64,000 nt of DNA from NCBI RefSeq assembly GCF_964204645.1, contig NC_134032.1:14254275-14318274 (forward strand), in the 5' to 3' direction. Position 1 is the stretch's first letter; each line of letters starts with the position of its first letter. The notes beneath the pieces are model-generated. The model searched no databases. It was not told the origin of the DNA and saw nothing but the letters and a program-made list of their open reading frames with translations. Source of the DNA: Tubulanus polymorphus. Lineage: Eukaryota; Nemertea; Palaeonemertea; Tubulaniformes; Tubulanidae. Both the position numbers and the translations under genes were made by a program. Positions 13,801 through 22,839 of the stretch are shown here, piece by piece.

Positions 13801-16800
13801 AAATTATAAGATATCCTCAGTGGGGGCTGTTTCTTATCAAGAGGTTCCTTGTGCCACTCGTCACCAGCAAGAACGAGAAACCAAAAATTCAAATTCCCTG
13901 ATAAAGTTACGAGATATCCTCAGTGAGGGCTGTTTTTTTTCAAGAGGTTCCTTGTGTCACTCGTCACCAGCAAGAACAAGACACCAAAATTTCCCTGAAT
14001 AAATTATAAGATATCCTCAGTGAGAGCTGTTTCTTATCAAGAGGTTCCTTGGGTCACCAGCAAGAACAAGACACCAAAAATTCAAATTCTCTGATTAAAT
14101 TATAAGATATCCTCAGTGAGAGCTGTTTCTTATCAAGAGGTTCCTTGGGTCACCAGCAAGAACAAGACACCAAAAATTCAAATTCTCTGATTAAATTATA
14201 AGATATCCTCAGTGAGAGCTGTTTCTTATCAAGCGGTTCCTTGGGTCACCAGCAAGAACAAGACACCAAAAATTCAAATTCTCTGATTAAATTATAAGAT
14301 ATCTTCAGTGAGGGCTGTTTCTTATCAAAAGGTTCCTTGTGTCACTCGTCACCAGCAAGAACAACAAGACACCAAAAAATTCAAATTTCCCTGATTAAAT
14401 TATAGGATATCTTCATTGAGGGCTGTTTCTTATCAAGCGGTACCTTGTGTCACCAGCAAGAACAACAAGACACCAAAAATTCAAATTCTATGATTTTAAG
14501 TTTTAAGAAAAGACTCAGAATTCCCCTGTTTTCTCTGCAAGAAAAAATAAACAGGATTTCCCTGTACTACAATGAAGAATATGATAATTCTGACCTGTTT
14601 TAGTTCCGGTAATTTATCACCGGGTTTATCCTGTTCGATGATTGTATTAGCGCAGGCTCGACCGAATATAACCAGATCTAACAATGAGTTAGCTCCTAGA
14701 CGATTAGCTCCGTGAACAGACGCGCACGCCACCTCTCCGGCAGCGTATAGACCGGGTACTACAACATCGTCGCCTTTCTTCTCGTCGAACTGGATCACCT
14801 ACAATCACAATGTATCAAATATACATCGATGAACACTATCGTATCTACCAGGGATCAGATTGATGAAATCATGTATTTTCACATTTTTGATTGGCAGTTT
14901 TCAATTTTCAATTTCACACACCTAATGCATAAGTTCTGGCATTAGAGGGGATGAAATATTTTGAGACGTTTTTCATGAATTTTTCATACTAATATTTTCA
15001 TGATTTTTTGAATAGATTCTTCACATCAATCTTATTTCAATGTAGCATATATCAAGTGAAAGATTGAACCCAATGTTTCGAGATGGATCATAAGAGAACC
15101 CTGATTTATCGTTTACGTTGAATGAACCATGTTTTTGAATGAACCTTACCTGTCCCTTGTAGTTGGTAGGAACGCCGCCCATGTTATAATGAACGGTAGG
15201 TAGAACGGGTATCGGTTCTCGGGTGGCGTCGACGCCCGCGAAGATATGAGCCGTTTCCATGATACCCGGCAATCTACTGTGTAGGATATCGGCTGGGATA
15301 TGTGATAGTTTCAAATAGACGTGATCTTTCTCCGCACCAACTCCTCTACAATTAATAAACCACGACTCTAAATTATAGTGGGGCTGGAGACATTTCAGCG
15401 ATTGGTTCCCCTCACCCTCACAGGGGTATTGCCGGGTCCATATAGATCTGTCATCCCAGAATTCAAGGTCTTTTCAAGCAGAAAATTTCAAAGTTTGAAG
15501 AGTGTCTGTATCACTTTCATCCCAATTACTGTAGGAATCTGTGGAATCTGTGTATACAATAACTAGGCCTAAAATTTCTCAAAATTCAAGGACTTTGGGA
15601 CATTTTGCTCAAATTCAAGAATATTCAAAGACCTTTAAAAGGCATTTTTTGATTAGGAGTTTTCAAGGGGAATCAAGGAGTCGTAGGAAACCTGTATTGT
15701 TAGCAGGTTAAAAGTCCCTATTTCCCCTCAAACAGGGTATTAGTAGCTGGGTTAAGTTTTTTCTAGTTGAGGGGGTAGGAGCCACAGAAGAACCTGTTTG
15801 AAGAAGAAACTCTCACTACCAACCACCATTAGAGACGCAAATACTTCTCTTGCCTGCCCTCCCTAATAACAATGGTACTAGGCCATCGACAGGGCATACC
15901 CTACTTCTCGTACCTACCCTCCCTAATTTCGATGGTACTAGCTCGCATACAGGCCCTTATAGTCCACTTACCTGCCCTCCCTAATTTCGATGGTACTAGC
16001 CCGTGATACGACATCACGCGAGGCTAAATCTTTAGCATTTGGAGCGTAGCGTTCCATATAACGTTCACCCTCGGAGTTGATCAGATATCCGCCCTCTCCG
16101 CGACTGCCTTCCGTTATCAAACATCCAGCTCCGTATATACCTATAAATACACAGCAGACGCATTCATTATCAGTACCACAGCGGGCGGAGTTATCGCGTT
16201 TGATTGACATTTGGTAAACACGATAGTTCATTAAAACGGACTACACGGGGTGTTAACCAGGTTAAAAAAACTTTTAATCACATAACACCAATCACAGGTC
16301 TAACGTTAAGAGCTAAACCCAGTCAGACAAGACCATATGGATTGTTGCGAATCTGAGCACCCAGAGATCTTTAACCCAGGGATTTTTAACACCACAAACC
16401 CAGTGGGCCTTAAAAGGGAGATTACTGAGCACCCAGAGATTGGCAATGCAAACCCCAGTGGGCCTCAAAAGGGGAGATTAGAGGAATGGGCTTAATCACC
16501 TAGTCAGACTAAGTCCATGGATTGTTGTCAACCCAGAGATTAGGATTTTCGAACCCAGTGGGCCTTATAAGGAGTGAGGCCTTATAAGGAGAAGTGGGCT
16601 TATTCTCACCTGTTGGGTGGAACTGTACGAATTCCATATCCTCATTGGCTAAACCAGCTCTGGTAACCATAGCGGTTCCGTCACCGGTACAAGTGTGAGC
16701 AGACGTACAAGAGAAATACGTTCGGCCGTAGCCTCTGTAATATAATATCGAAAACCATTTGAAATCGATCAGTTATTTGGTGAAACCCTAAAAACCCAAT

Positions 16801-19800
16801 AAATAAACCGACAATAATGCTATTTCAAAGTTTAGAGATTAGTCTAATAATAATAATGTCACATTTATATAGCGCCTGTTTCACTTATAATAATGTTCAC
16901 CAGCGCTTTGTAAGGTAGTGGTGCTGAATTCACCGAGCATAGGCTTTGCAGAAAAGCAAATGTTTTACTCTCTGTTTGAAAGTGTTGATTTCAGTTATAT
17001 TGCGTATATTTGCGTCGAGAGAGTTCCACAGAGTTGGAGCAATACATTGGAAGCTACGTCCACCATATGTTTTAAGACTATACTAACTCAAGTCTATACC
17101 AACTTGACTTGCTTCCCGCTCCCGACTAGGCCTATACCCTGACATGCACGTTCCTGACTTGATCTGCTATGAATCCAATCAATCCACCCGACTAGGCCTA
17201 TACCCTGACATGCACGTTCCTGACTTGATCTGCTATGAATCCAATCAATCCACCCGACTAGGCCTATACCCTGACATGCACGTTCCTGACTTGATCTGCT
17301 ATGAATCCAATCAATCCACCCGACTAGGCCTATACCCTGACATGCACGTTCCTGACTTGATCTGCTATGAATCCAATCAATCCACCCGACTAGGCCTATA
17401 CCCTGACATACACGTTCCTGACTTGATCTGCTATGAATCCAATCAATTATCGCAGTCAAATAATACGTAAGACATAGTAAGGAATCAGTTTAATTTAACG
17501 TGCGATCTAGCATTCTCAACATATTTCTCTGATCTTAGCTTTTTTTTCAAAATCCCCTGTTCCATAGTTGAGACCAAACGTGGTCTTAAGCTGTTTCATT
17601 AGCTCAGGGGCCGGTTGCATAGTCATGGCTTAGACTTAAGACCAGTCTAAGACCAACTTGGTTCTATAGCCAATCTAACAACTTAAGACCAGTCTTAAGA
17701 TTTAAGACCACTTTTTGACTTAAGTCACGACTGTGCAACTGGTCCCTGGAACTAAAAGATGGTCTTAAACTGGTCTTAAGATCTCTAAACCTTGACTTTC
17801 TAATATGCTTTATACGTTGATGTTAATCATTCAGAGAATATATTTGATATGATCTTATTAGAAAAACAGTAACCGCAAACGTGACGGTAGTAACACGATT
17901 ACCGCTTCCCGGAAGATGGAATTTCGAGTTTACTAACGAACCAAAATGAAACTTACCCGGTGGCCAAGATAGTGTTCTTACATCTGAACCGGTGAATAGA
18001 ACCGTCCTCCAAACACAGAGCGATCAAACCGACACATTTACCGTTATCCATCAGTAAATCCAACGCCTGATACTCGATGAAGTAAAACATGTTGTCATAT
18101 TTCAACGACTGAAAATATATAAAATCATTTTACCATATTTTTTTTTGAATATCTGGTTCTTCTACAATAATAGTGGATTTCGCTTGTGGTAAGCAAGGAT
18201 CCACCAACAGGTGTCACTACTGCACATTTGGATGATGCCATTTCTTAGATACAATTAAAATATATCGAGGGCAGATGTAGAGGGATGGACCGAGTGGGCT
18301 GGTCGATCCCCTTAAAAATTGGAATTTTTTTTGCAATGAAAATTCTTAAAACTAAATCTAAATGAGCTTTGCCTTTAATTTCCTATGGGAGAGCCATCAA
18401 TGTCTTGCTTGCAGCCCTCGTATTGAATCTACCCTCCTCCAGTGCTCGTTAAATTTTCAGAGGTTGCTACATAAACTTCATCATTTTCAGATTATCAAGA
18501 CACGTGAATAGCATTATTTCTGAGACTTTAAAATCTAGAATCGAATGTTGACTGAAAAATGAACTTAAGTTCGACTGAATTGCGGGAAAGCTTCTGACAC
18601 GAGTGCCTCAACCTCTCAGTGGGCGGTGGGAGAGCATATGATGAACATATTATTTTTATTATCAATATCTAATAATGACAGTATGTTAATAATTAACCGA
18701 CTGTTAACAACCGCGTCCTGGAAGACCTAACATCTCGATGTAGCTTCCTCTCAACACTTACCCTTCCGTACAACGTATGTAACATGCTGTGACCGGTACG
18801 ATCAGCCACCGCGCAGCACCTGTGAGCCTGACCTCCTTTACCGTAATTAATACTCTGACCTCCGAACGCTCGCTGGTAGATTTTACCATTCTCCAAACGA
18901 CTGAACGGCATTCCGTAATTCTCCAACTGAAATGACAACGATGAAGATTTACGATCATTTACGAAGAATTTATAGGAAAATTGAAAATGACCTGGTAATT
19001 GTCAAGTTATTTCATCGGAAATTTCTTCAGCACAATAGCTCTGGTCCTGTTTAACCCTTTCAGTGCGTCTACATTGCAGTGCGGTGTATAAATCGGTGAT
19101 GGACTTAGCTTGTACACAGCATCGTGGTGTATTAGTAATTAGTTTTTATACTTGTTAAAAGATGGCAGCACCTGTTAAATGTGACGGATCATTAGTTACT
19201 AGTGATACACCGCACTGCAGTGTAGGCGCACTATAGTCGAATGTCTGTTGTTCAACACACTGGGGTGCAATATCTAAATAATTTCAAATGACCTCAAGCA
19301 CTTTAGGGTATCAATTATCAATTAGCCTGAAAGGGTTCACAGTTGCATGTTCAGGGACTGACAAGGAAGACACCTCTATAGGTCTCATAAAGTAACATTA
19401 CTATTTTGTGTAAAAATTCTCATTTAGTCTTCTATCTATCGGACATACCTCAATAACGGCTTGCGGAGCCTCTTCGGTCATATAGTGAATAGCGTCCTGA
19501 TCTCCCAACCAATCAGATCCCTTCACTGTGTCATACATGTGATACTTCCAGTCATCCTCTTCCATATTACCTAACGCTGCGTTTATACCTCCCTGAAAAA
19601 CAACGAAGACATTTCTTCAAAAATTGAGATATCAGACTAATAATTGATATACCACTTCGACACAGAATGGAGACATAAGTGACATACTACATCAAAAAAT
19701 TGAGATATCCCAAAATGAATTAACATATCATTCAAAAAGTTGAGATATCATTTAAAGAATGGAAATATTGACCAAACAGATCTAAGCATCATGAAAAATT

Positions 19801-21341
19801 TAGATATCTTTGACAAGATATCGACCAATAAGAATTAGATACCTCAATTAAAATTATCAGATATGTCCAAATACGAAAATAACCCGAGATCAACGGCAAA
19901 AATTCAAATTTGTAGGATTTTTTATGGAAACTTTAATATTCAGAGGCATTTTGCAAATCTTGATTCAGATCTTATAACATTTTACATCGTTCTTTTGTAT
20001 TCCCGAGTCTGAACCCCTTATATCGATCGGAGTGTTTCTTCAACCTCACGACGTCGAGATTGTTCATTAAACCTCACGACAGGACAACAGTCTTAGTAGT
20101 GTTGCCCACGGACTGTACGCAGCCAGCAGTTAGTGAGCCCGCTTATCTCACGCAGCACTCTGATACTGGAACCTATTTGATTGTTCATTAAACCTCACGA
20201 CAGGACAACAGTCTTAGTAGCGCTGCCCACGGACTGTACGCAGCCAGCAGTTAGTGATCCCGCTTATCTCACGCAGCACTCTGATACTGGAACCTATTTG
20301 ATTGTTCATTTACCCTCACGACAGGACCATAGTCTTTGGAACCCGCACAGCTGGGCCCAGTTTCACAAACAAGTTAAACTCAAATTTTTGGTGTAATTGC
20401 CATTGGTAACTTCATGTTTTCAATGAGGACAACAATTAAAACATAACTGTTTTAGGCTTAAACTTTTTTGTGAAACCGGGCCCAGGACTTGAACCCCTCA
20501 GTACCGATAACGACTACATTACACCTTATTCCGCTAACTAACCCTACTGACTAATTACCTGTGCAGCAACAGTGTGAGATCTAGTCGGGAATAGTTTTGT
20601 AACGCAAGCCGTTTTAAATCCTTCCTTCGCAAGTCCGAACGCAGCCCGGAGACCGGCGCCCCCTGCCCCGACAACGACGGCATCGTAAGTGTGATCTACG
20701 ATCGGGTAGTCCCGAGAAACCTGACCCGACGACACTCCAGCTGCTCCGCTGTTACGACCTTGAACTCGGAAACTGAAATCGCGACTTGCAGCAGCGATCG
20801 GTCGCGTCAGTGACGAAAACTAGAATATAAGAAATAAATATTTTTTAAATAATTCAAAATTTTCAGTAAAAAGGTAAAAAGCAATTTCATCATTTGAAAA
20901 TGGATAAAAGCCGATGCAGAAAATTTGTTAGCCTATTATGAAATCCAACTTTATGTAACACTTTTCAGAGGTAGGTTATGTAATGTCATTTCAAATTATT
21001 CCATCTAAGTCTAAGTTAAACATGAAAATGATGGTAAAATTTTGCCGTTAGAATTAGGAATTATTATTTCAATTGGATAAAATTTGCACTAGACAGCCGA
21101 AAATGTGAAAAAGTCACTTGGTTTTTTGCCCAAGGTCAAACTGATTTCACAATTCTGTCACGTTCTAAGCTCAGTTTAAACTAAATTCGCGAGCGATCTT
21201 TAATCAATTCTGGACGGAAATTGGTTAAAGAACAGATTCTAAATTCGATAACATTAAAATCGAGTCAATCCCAATGCTTACCACATTTTTCTGGGCAATT
21301 TTAGCCCTAAGTACGGACGAAACATTCAACACGGAAGCCAT
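10724..21341 (-). CDS. SDHA: Succinate dehydrogenase [ubiquinone] flavoprotein subunit, mitochondrial (complete, 14 coding exons)
   Basis: Catalytic subunit of complex II: oxidises succinate to fumarate in the mitochondrial matrix and passes electrons through covalent FAD to the iron-sulfur subunit, linking the TCA cycle to the respiratory chain. Coding exons (plus coordinates): 21282-21341, 20559-20819, 19449-19592, 18762-18926, 17957-18108, 16610-16734, 15972-16140, 15150-15345, 14595-14798, 13582-13674, 12957-13055, 12213-12356, 11441-11557, 10724-10810. They sum to 2016 nt, i.e. 671 residues plus TAA, close to the roughly 664 of vertebrate SDHA, and all introns are GT-AG. Residues 1-45 are basic and Ser-rich (mitochondrial presequence, inferred). 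Seen: dinucleotide-binding [10 protein letters not shown] at 71-80; [10 protein letters not shown] with the FAD-linked His at 102; QFHPTG around 300; SRDVV with the proton-shuttle Arg at 344; HYNMGG (His 411); [13 protein letters not shown] (Arg 457). Roles of these residues follow from the bacterial and mammalian family. No frameshift is seen, so it is probably functional. Confidence 0.97.
11022..11294. mobile_element. Two adjacent palindromic MITEs (CAGGGGCC family) in SDHA intron 13
   Basis: CAGGGGCCAGTTCCATAG at 11022 and its inverted version GACTATGCAACCGGCCCCTG at 11275-11294 bound two head-to-head elements meeting near 11163. Internal AAGACCAGTCTAAGACC is palindromic. Same family at 13190, 17607 and 57970. 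Confidence 0.75.
11441..11557 (-). CDS. SDHA: SDHA coding exon 13 (residues 605-643)
   Basis: Encodes [20 protein letters not shown] and EEHWRKHTM, the conserved C-terminal domain. Acceptor TTTTAG, donor GTACGT. Confidence 0.93.
11646..11786. mobile_element. 140-bp MITE in SDHA intron 12
   Basis: Terminal inverted repeats GGGGTCATTCATTTATTACG (11649-) and its complement CGTAATAAATGAATGACCCC (ending 11783) flank about 90 bp. Confidence 0.8.
12213..12356 (-). CDS. SDHA: SDHA coding exon 12 (residues 557-604)
   Basis: Encodes [20 protein letters not shown] and [16 protein letters not shown]. The frame stays open past the donor GTTCGT, but the true continuation is [10 protein letters not shown] in the next exon. 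Confidence 0.93.
12957..13055 (-). CDS. SDHA: SDHA coding exon 11 (residues 524-556)
   Basis: Encodes [19 protein letters not shown] through MADLK, matching the MQ-HAAVFR block of the family. Acceptor TTGTAG, donor GTAGGA. Confidence 0.93.
13189..13440. mobile_element. Diverged CAGGGGCC MITE remnant in SDHA intron 10
   Basis: Begins CAGGGGCCAATTGCACGGGT and holds AGACCAGTCTAAG and AGACTAGTCTAAG in inverted arrangement; ends are eroded. Confidence 0.5.
13582..13674 (-). CDS. SDHA: SDHA coding exon 10 (residues 493-523)
   Basis: Encodes [18 protein letters not shown] through RLDMQK, the start of the helical domain. Acceptor TTATAG, donor GTAAGT, phase 0 at both ends. Confidence 0.93.
13750..14510 (+). 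repeat. 96-100-bp tandem repeat in SDHA intron 9
   Basis: About seven copies of AAATTATAAGATATCCTCAG, GGCTGTTTCTTATCAAGAGG and CACCAGCAAGAACAAGACAC, starting near 13811, 13912, 14011, 14107, 14203, 14300 and 14404. Fills most of the intron. Confidence 0.88.
14595..14798 (-). CDS. SDHA: SDHA coding exon 9 (residues 425-492)
   Basis: Encodes [20 protein letters not shown] followed by [17 protein letters not shown], the FAD/substrate signature with Arg 457. Acceptor TTGTAG, donor GTCAGA. The next intron is filled by a tandem repeat of about 97 bp. Confidence 0.95.
15150..15345 (-). CDS. SDHA: SDHA coding exon 8 (residues 359-424)
   Basis: Encodes [27 protein letters not shown] and [20 protein letters not shown]; the substrate-binding His is in HYNMGG. 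Acceptor TTGTAG, donor GTAAGG. Confidence 0.95.
15850..15950 (-). repeat. Two partial copies of SDHA exon 7 end and donor in intron 7
   Basis: CCCTCCCTAATTTCGATGGT at 15918 matches the last bases of exon 7 (15976); a more diverged copy is at 15858. Spacing is 58-60 bp, so the exon end lies in a three-copy microsatellite-like duplication. Copy 2 retains a GT donor (GTAGGTACG), copy 3 has GC instead. Confidence 0.75.
15972..16140 (-). CDS. SDHA: SDHA coding exon 7 (residues 303-359)
   Basis: Encodes [20 protein letters not shown] through [18 protein letters not shown], with the catalytic Arg equivalent at 344. The last 25-35 bases plus the donor recur in two diverged copies in the next intron. 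Confidence 0.95.
16300..16600 (+). repeat. Imperfect repeat in SDHA intron 6
   Basis: GAGCACCCAGAGAT and AACCCAGTGGGCCTTAAAAG with GGGAGATTA recur three times with variation. Confidence 0.6.
16610..16734 (-). CDS. SDHA: SDHA coding exon 6 (residues 261-303)
   Basis: Encodes [20 protein letters not shown] and FVQFHPT, the capping-domain region with the substrate-site His near residue 300. Ends one base into the Gly codon; donor GTGAGA. Confidence 0.95.
16846..17095 (+). mobile_element. Dispersed interspersed repeat in SDHA intron 5
   Basis: TAATAATGTCACATTTATAT then AGCGCCTGTTTCAC, GTTCACCAGCGCTTTGTA and AGAGAGTTCCACAGAGTTGG. The first 120 bp recur at 52617-52750, so it is mobile or retrocopied. 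Family not identified. Confidence 0.65.
17121..17452 (+). repeat. 66-bp tandem repeat, five copies, in SDHA intron 5
   Basis: Unit CCCGACTAGGCCTATACCCT, GACATGCACGTTCCTGACTT, GATCTGCTATGAATCC and AATCAATCCA; starts at 17122, 17188, 17254, 17320 and 17386. Nearly identical copies; the 22-codon length keeps frames open on both strands. Confidence 0.93.
17607..17748. mobile_element. CAGGGGCC-family palindromic MITE in SDHA intron 5
   Basis: From CAGGGGCCGGTTGCATAGTC to GACTGTGCAACTGGTCCCTG, about 142 bp with internal AAGACCAGTCTAAGACC. A partial copy precedes it at about 17555. Confidence 0.8.
17957..18108 (-). CDS. SDHA: SDHA coding exon 5 (residues 211-261)
   Basis: Encodes [20 protein letters not shown] and ends with ILAT plus two bases of the Gly codon that is completed by exon 6 (ATGGYGR). 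Donor GTAAGT. Confidence 0.94.
18762..18926 (-). CDS. SDHA: SDHA coding exon 4 (residues 156-210)
   Basis: Encodes [10 protein letters not shown], then [18 protein letters not shown] and [15 protein letters not shown], all standard SDHA blocks. Acceptor TTTCAG, donor GTAAGT, phase 0 at both ends. Confidence 0.95.
19050..19340. mobile_element. Fold-back element in SDHA intron 3
   Basis: AGTGCGTCTACATTGCAGTG (19062) pairs with CACTGCAGTGTAGGCGCACT (19213-19232), and outer AACCCTTTCAG pairs with CTGAAAGGGTT. A related fragment is at 62620-62745 in DDX54 intron 1. Confidence 0.7.
19449..19592 (-). CDS. SDHA: SDHA coding exon 3 (residues 108-155)
   Basis: Encodes [18 protein letters not shown] through EEAPQAVIE, including [14 protein letters not shown], which is almost invariant in SDHA. 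In phase 0 at both ends; acceptor TTTCAG, donor GTATGT. Confidence 0.95.
20060..20553 (-). mobile_element. tRNA-derived SINE, internally duplicated and carrying a MITE, in SDHA intron 2
   Basis: Minus-strand head at 20553-20490 has a tRNA box B (GGTTCAAGTCC) and box-A-like TTAGCGGAATAAGG. The body ATTGTTCATTAAACCTCACG plus GTACGCAGCCAGCAG is tandemly duplicated (about 20060 and 20181, 121 bp). Same family as 55310-55450. A palindromic MITE splits it at 20352-20486. Confidence 0.7.
20352..20486. mobile_element. Short palindromic MITE nested in the SINE
   Basis: GGGCCCAGTTTCACAAA (20353-) and its complement TTTGTGAAACCGGGCCC (to about 20484) as terminal inverted repeats; about 135 bp. Confidence 0.75.
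20559..20819 (-). CDS. SDHA: SDHA coding exon 2 (residues 21-107)
   Basis: Carries the rest of the presequence, the conserved [19 protein letters not shown] dinucleotide-binding fold and RSHTVAAQ with the His that binds FAD covalently. Acceptor is TTCTAG and donor GTAATT. A SINE begins about 10 nt inside the following intron. Confidence 0.95.
21282..21341 (-). CDS. SDHA: SDHA coding exon 1 (residues 1-20)
   Basis: Starts at the ATG on 21341 (context AAAAATGGCT) and encodes [20 protein letters not shown], the start of the mitochondrial targeting region. It ends in phase 0 at donor GTAAGC. An NRF-1-type motif lies 17 nt upstream of the ATG. Confidence 0.9.
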
Positions 21342-21357
21342 TTTTCATCCGCTCTGC

Positions 21358-21369
21358 TGCGCCTGCGCA
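21358..21369 (-). promoter_or_regulatory. NRF-1 consensus site at the SDHA start
   Basis: Reads TGCGCAGGCGCA on the minus strand, a perfect match to the NRF-1 consensus YGCGCAnGCGCR, 17 nt upstream of the SDHA ATG. NRF-1 is an established activator of nuclear respiratory-chain genes in animals. Its use here is inferred, and it lies either in the core promoter or in a very short 5' UTR. Confidence 0.7.
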
Positions 21370-21413
21370 ATACTATACCTGACCCATAGACTGGTTGCCG
21401 GTCTCTACAATCG

Positions 21414-21560
21414 GTCGTCGTTCCAAGACGAGTTTGTCGATGATGTCATAGATAAATAATAACATAACCACATGCGTGCATGATGGTCGTCATTAGTTCC
21501 AAGACGAGTTTGTCGATGACGTCATTGGTAAATAATAACATAACCACGTGCGTGAGGAAC
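21414..21560 (+). repeat. Two tandem copies of a CRE/E-box block upstream of SDHA
   Basis: The stretch TTCCAAGACGAGTTTGTCGA followed by TGACGTCA (TGATGTCA in copy 1), AATAATAACATAACC and CACGTG (CACATG in copy 1) occurs at about 21421-21477 and 21498-21554. An inverted third copy is at 22264-22322. The 8-bp CRE palindrome is intact at 21517-21524 and the E-box at 21545-21550. A regulatory role is only inferred. Confidence 0.6.
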
Positions 21561-22835
21561 AGATTTAAATACAAAGACTTTATTCAACCAATTCTGTGCG
21601 CCGAATTGTATGATCATAAACAAATTGCCGCAATATTTTCCTTCGTTATCATCTTTTGATGATTCTTTGTTCAACATTATTCAAAAACGAATAACCACTA
21701 GTTTGTAAATAAACAAAATGAATTATTTACTTGCGTAGAAGTAGTAATGTTTATTTTCTTGCAAGGCTTATAATGATAAAATCAAATAACTCTTGCTAGT
21801 AGACTATTGATGTGTTTTTAGATACCCATTCAACAATAGCCGGAATCATAGAATAGTTCAAAGTTCTTCAATTCGTCTTAAATTTAGTATGATATGTGAA
21901 ACTGGGTCTACTGAAAATTCGAAACCCTGTCCTATTTTAGTAGTATGAACTAACTGAGATTTCAGAAAAAAAACAACATAAAACACGAAACAAAACATTC
22001 TTTATTTTTCTTCTCGATTAAGCCTTCTCAGTAGAGTTCGATTCAGACCGACATGTCTTTTGCAATCCTTCACCAGTAAAGAATGGATTAAAAAACTATG
22101 TTTTAGGTCAACTGCCAGTCCTTTCTAGTCCTGATCAGACTTTTTATCAGGTATTTACTATCAAGCCCGACTGAGTTAGGCCACCGTCTGATGCTCTCTC
22201 TCTCAAGTCAAGTTGAAATAGACATTTCCAACTGCTCTAACAGATAAGAGCGCGTACCAGGACGCACGTGGTTATGTTATTATTTATATATGACGTCATC
22301 GACAAACTCGTCTTGGAACTAATGACGACCGTGCAGGTCGAGGGGAACAAATTCAAATACAAAGACTTTATTTAACCAATTCTGTGCGCCGATTTGCATA
22401 ATCATAAATAAATTGCCGCAATCTTTACCTCCGTTATCATCTTTTGATGATTCTTTGTTCAACATTATTCAACAAGGAATATCCACTAAATTAATTATTT
22501 TGGTATGTAAATAAACAAATTAATTATTTACTTACGAAGAAAATGTTTATTTTCTTGCAAGACTTACAATGATAAATACAATTAGTAGGCTATGTAATCT
22601 AATTATGGAGCCTATCTCCTGGGATCCAGCCATCAAATTGAAGGATGAAAAAAGACGTGTTTTTAGATACCAGTTTAACACACTTGAACTCCTTAAGATA
22701 GATCAGTTCTTCAATTCGTCTTCAATTTAGTATGATACGTGAAAGAAAATTCAAGAGCCTGTCCTATTTCAGTATCATGAACCAACTGATAACTTATCAT
22801 TAGAAATTTCTAAAAAACAAAACACGAAACAAAAC
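21545..22835 (+). repeat. Pair of direct repeats (about 450-490 bp, 0.8 kb apart)
   Basis: The block starting AAATACAAAGACTTTATTCA at about 21566 recurs at about 22355. Similarity continues through CTTTTGATGATTCTTTGTTC and GTGTTTTTAGATACC to the AAAACACGAAACAAAAC run at about 21985 and 22820. Both carry AATAAA on the minus strand near the start. The inverted CRE block lies between them. I cannot identify a coding sequence here. Confidence 0.7.
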
Positions 22836-22839
22836 AGAA

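Noticed and set aside
17094-17470. Open frames of 108-121 codons on both strands
   Set aside because: Five copies of a 66-bp repeat inside SDHA intron 5.
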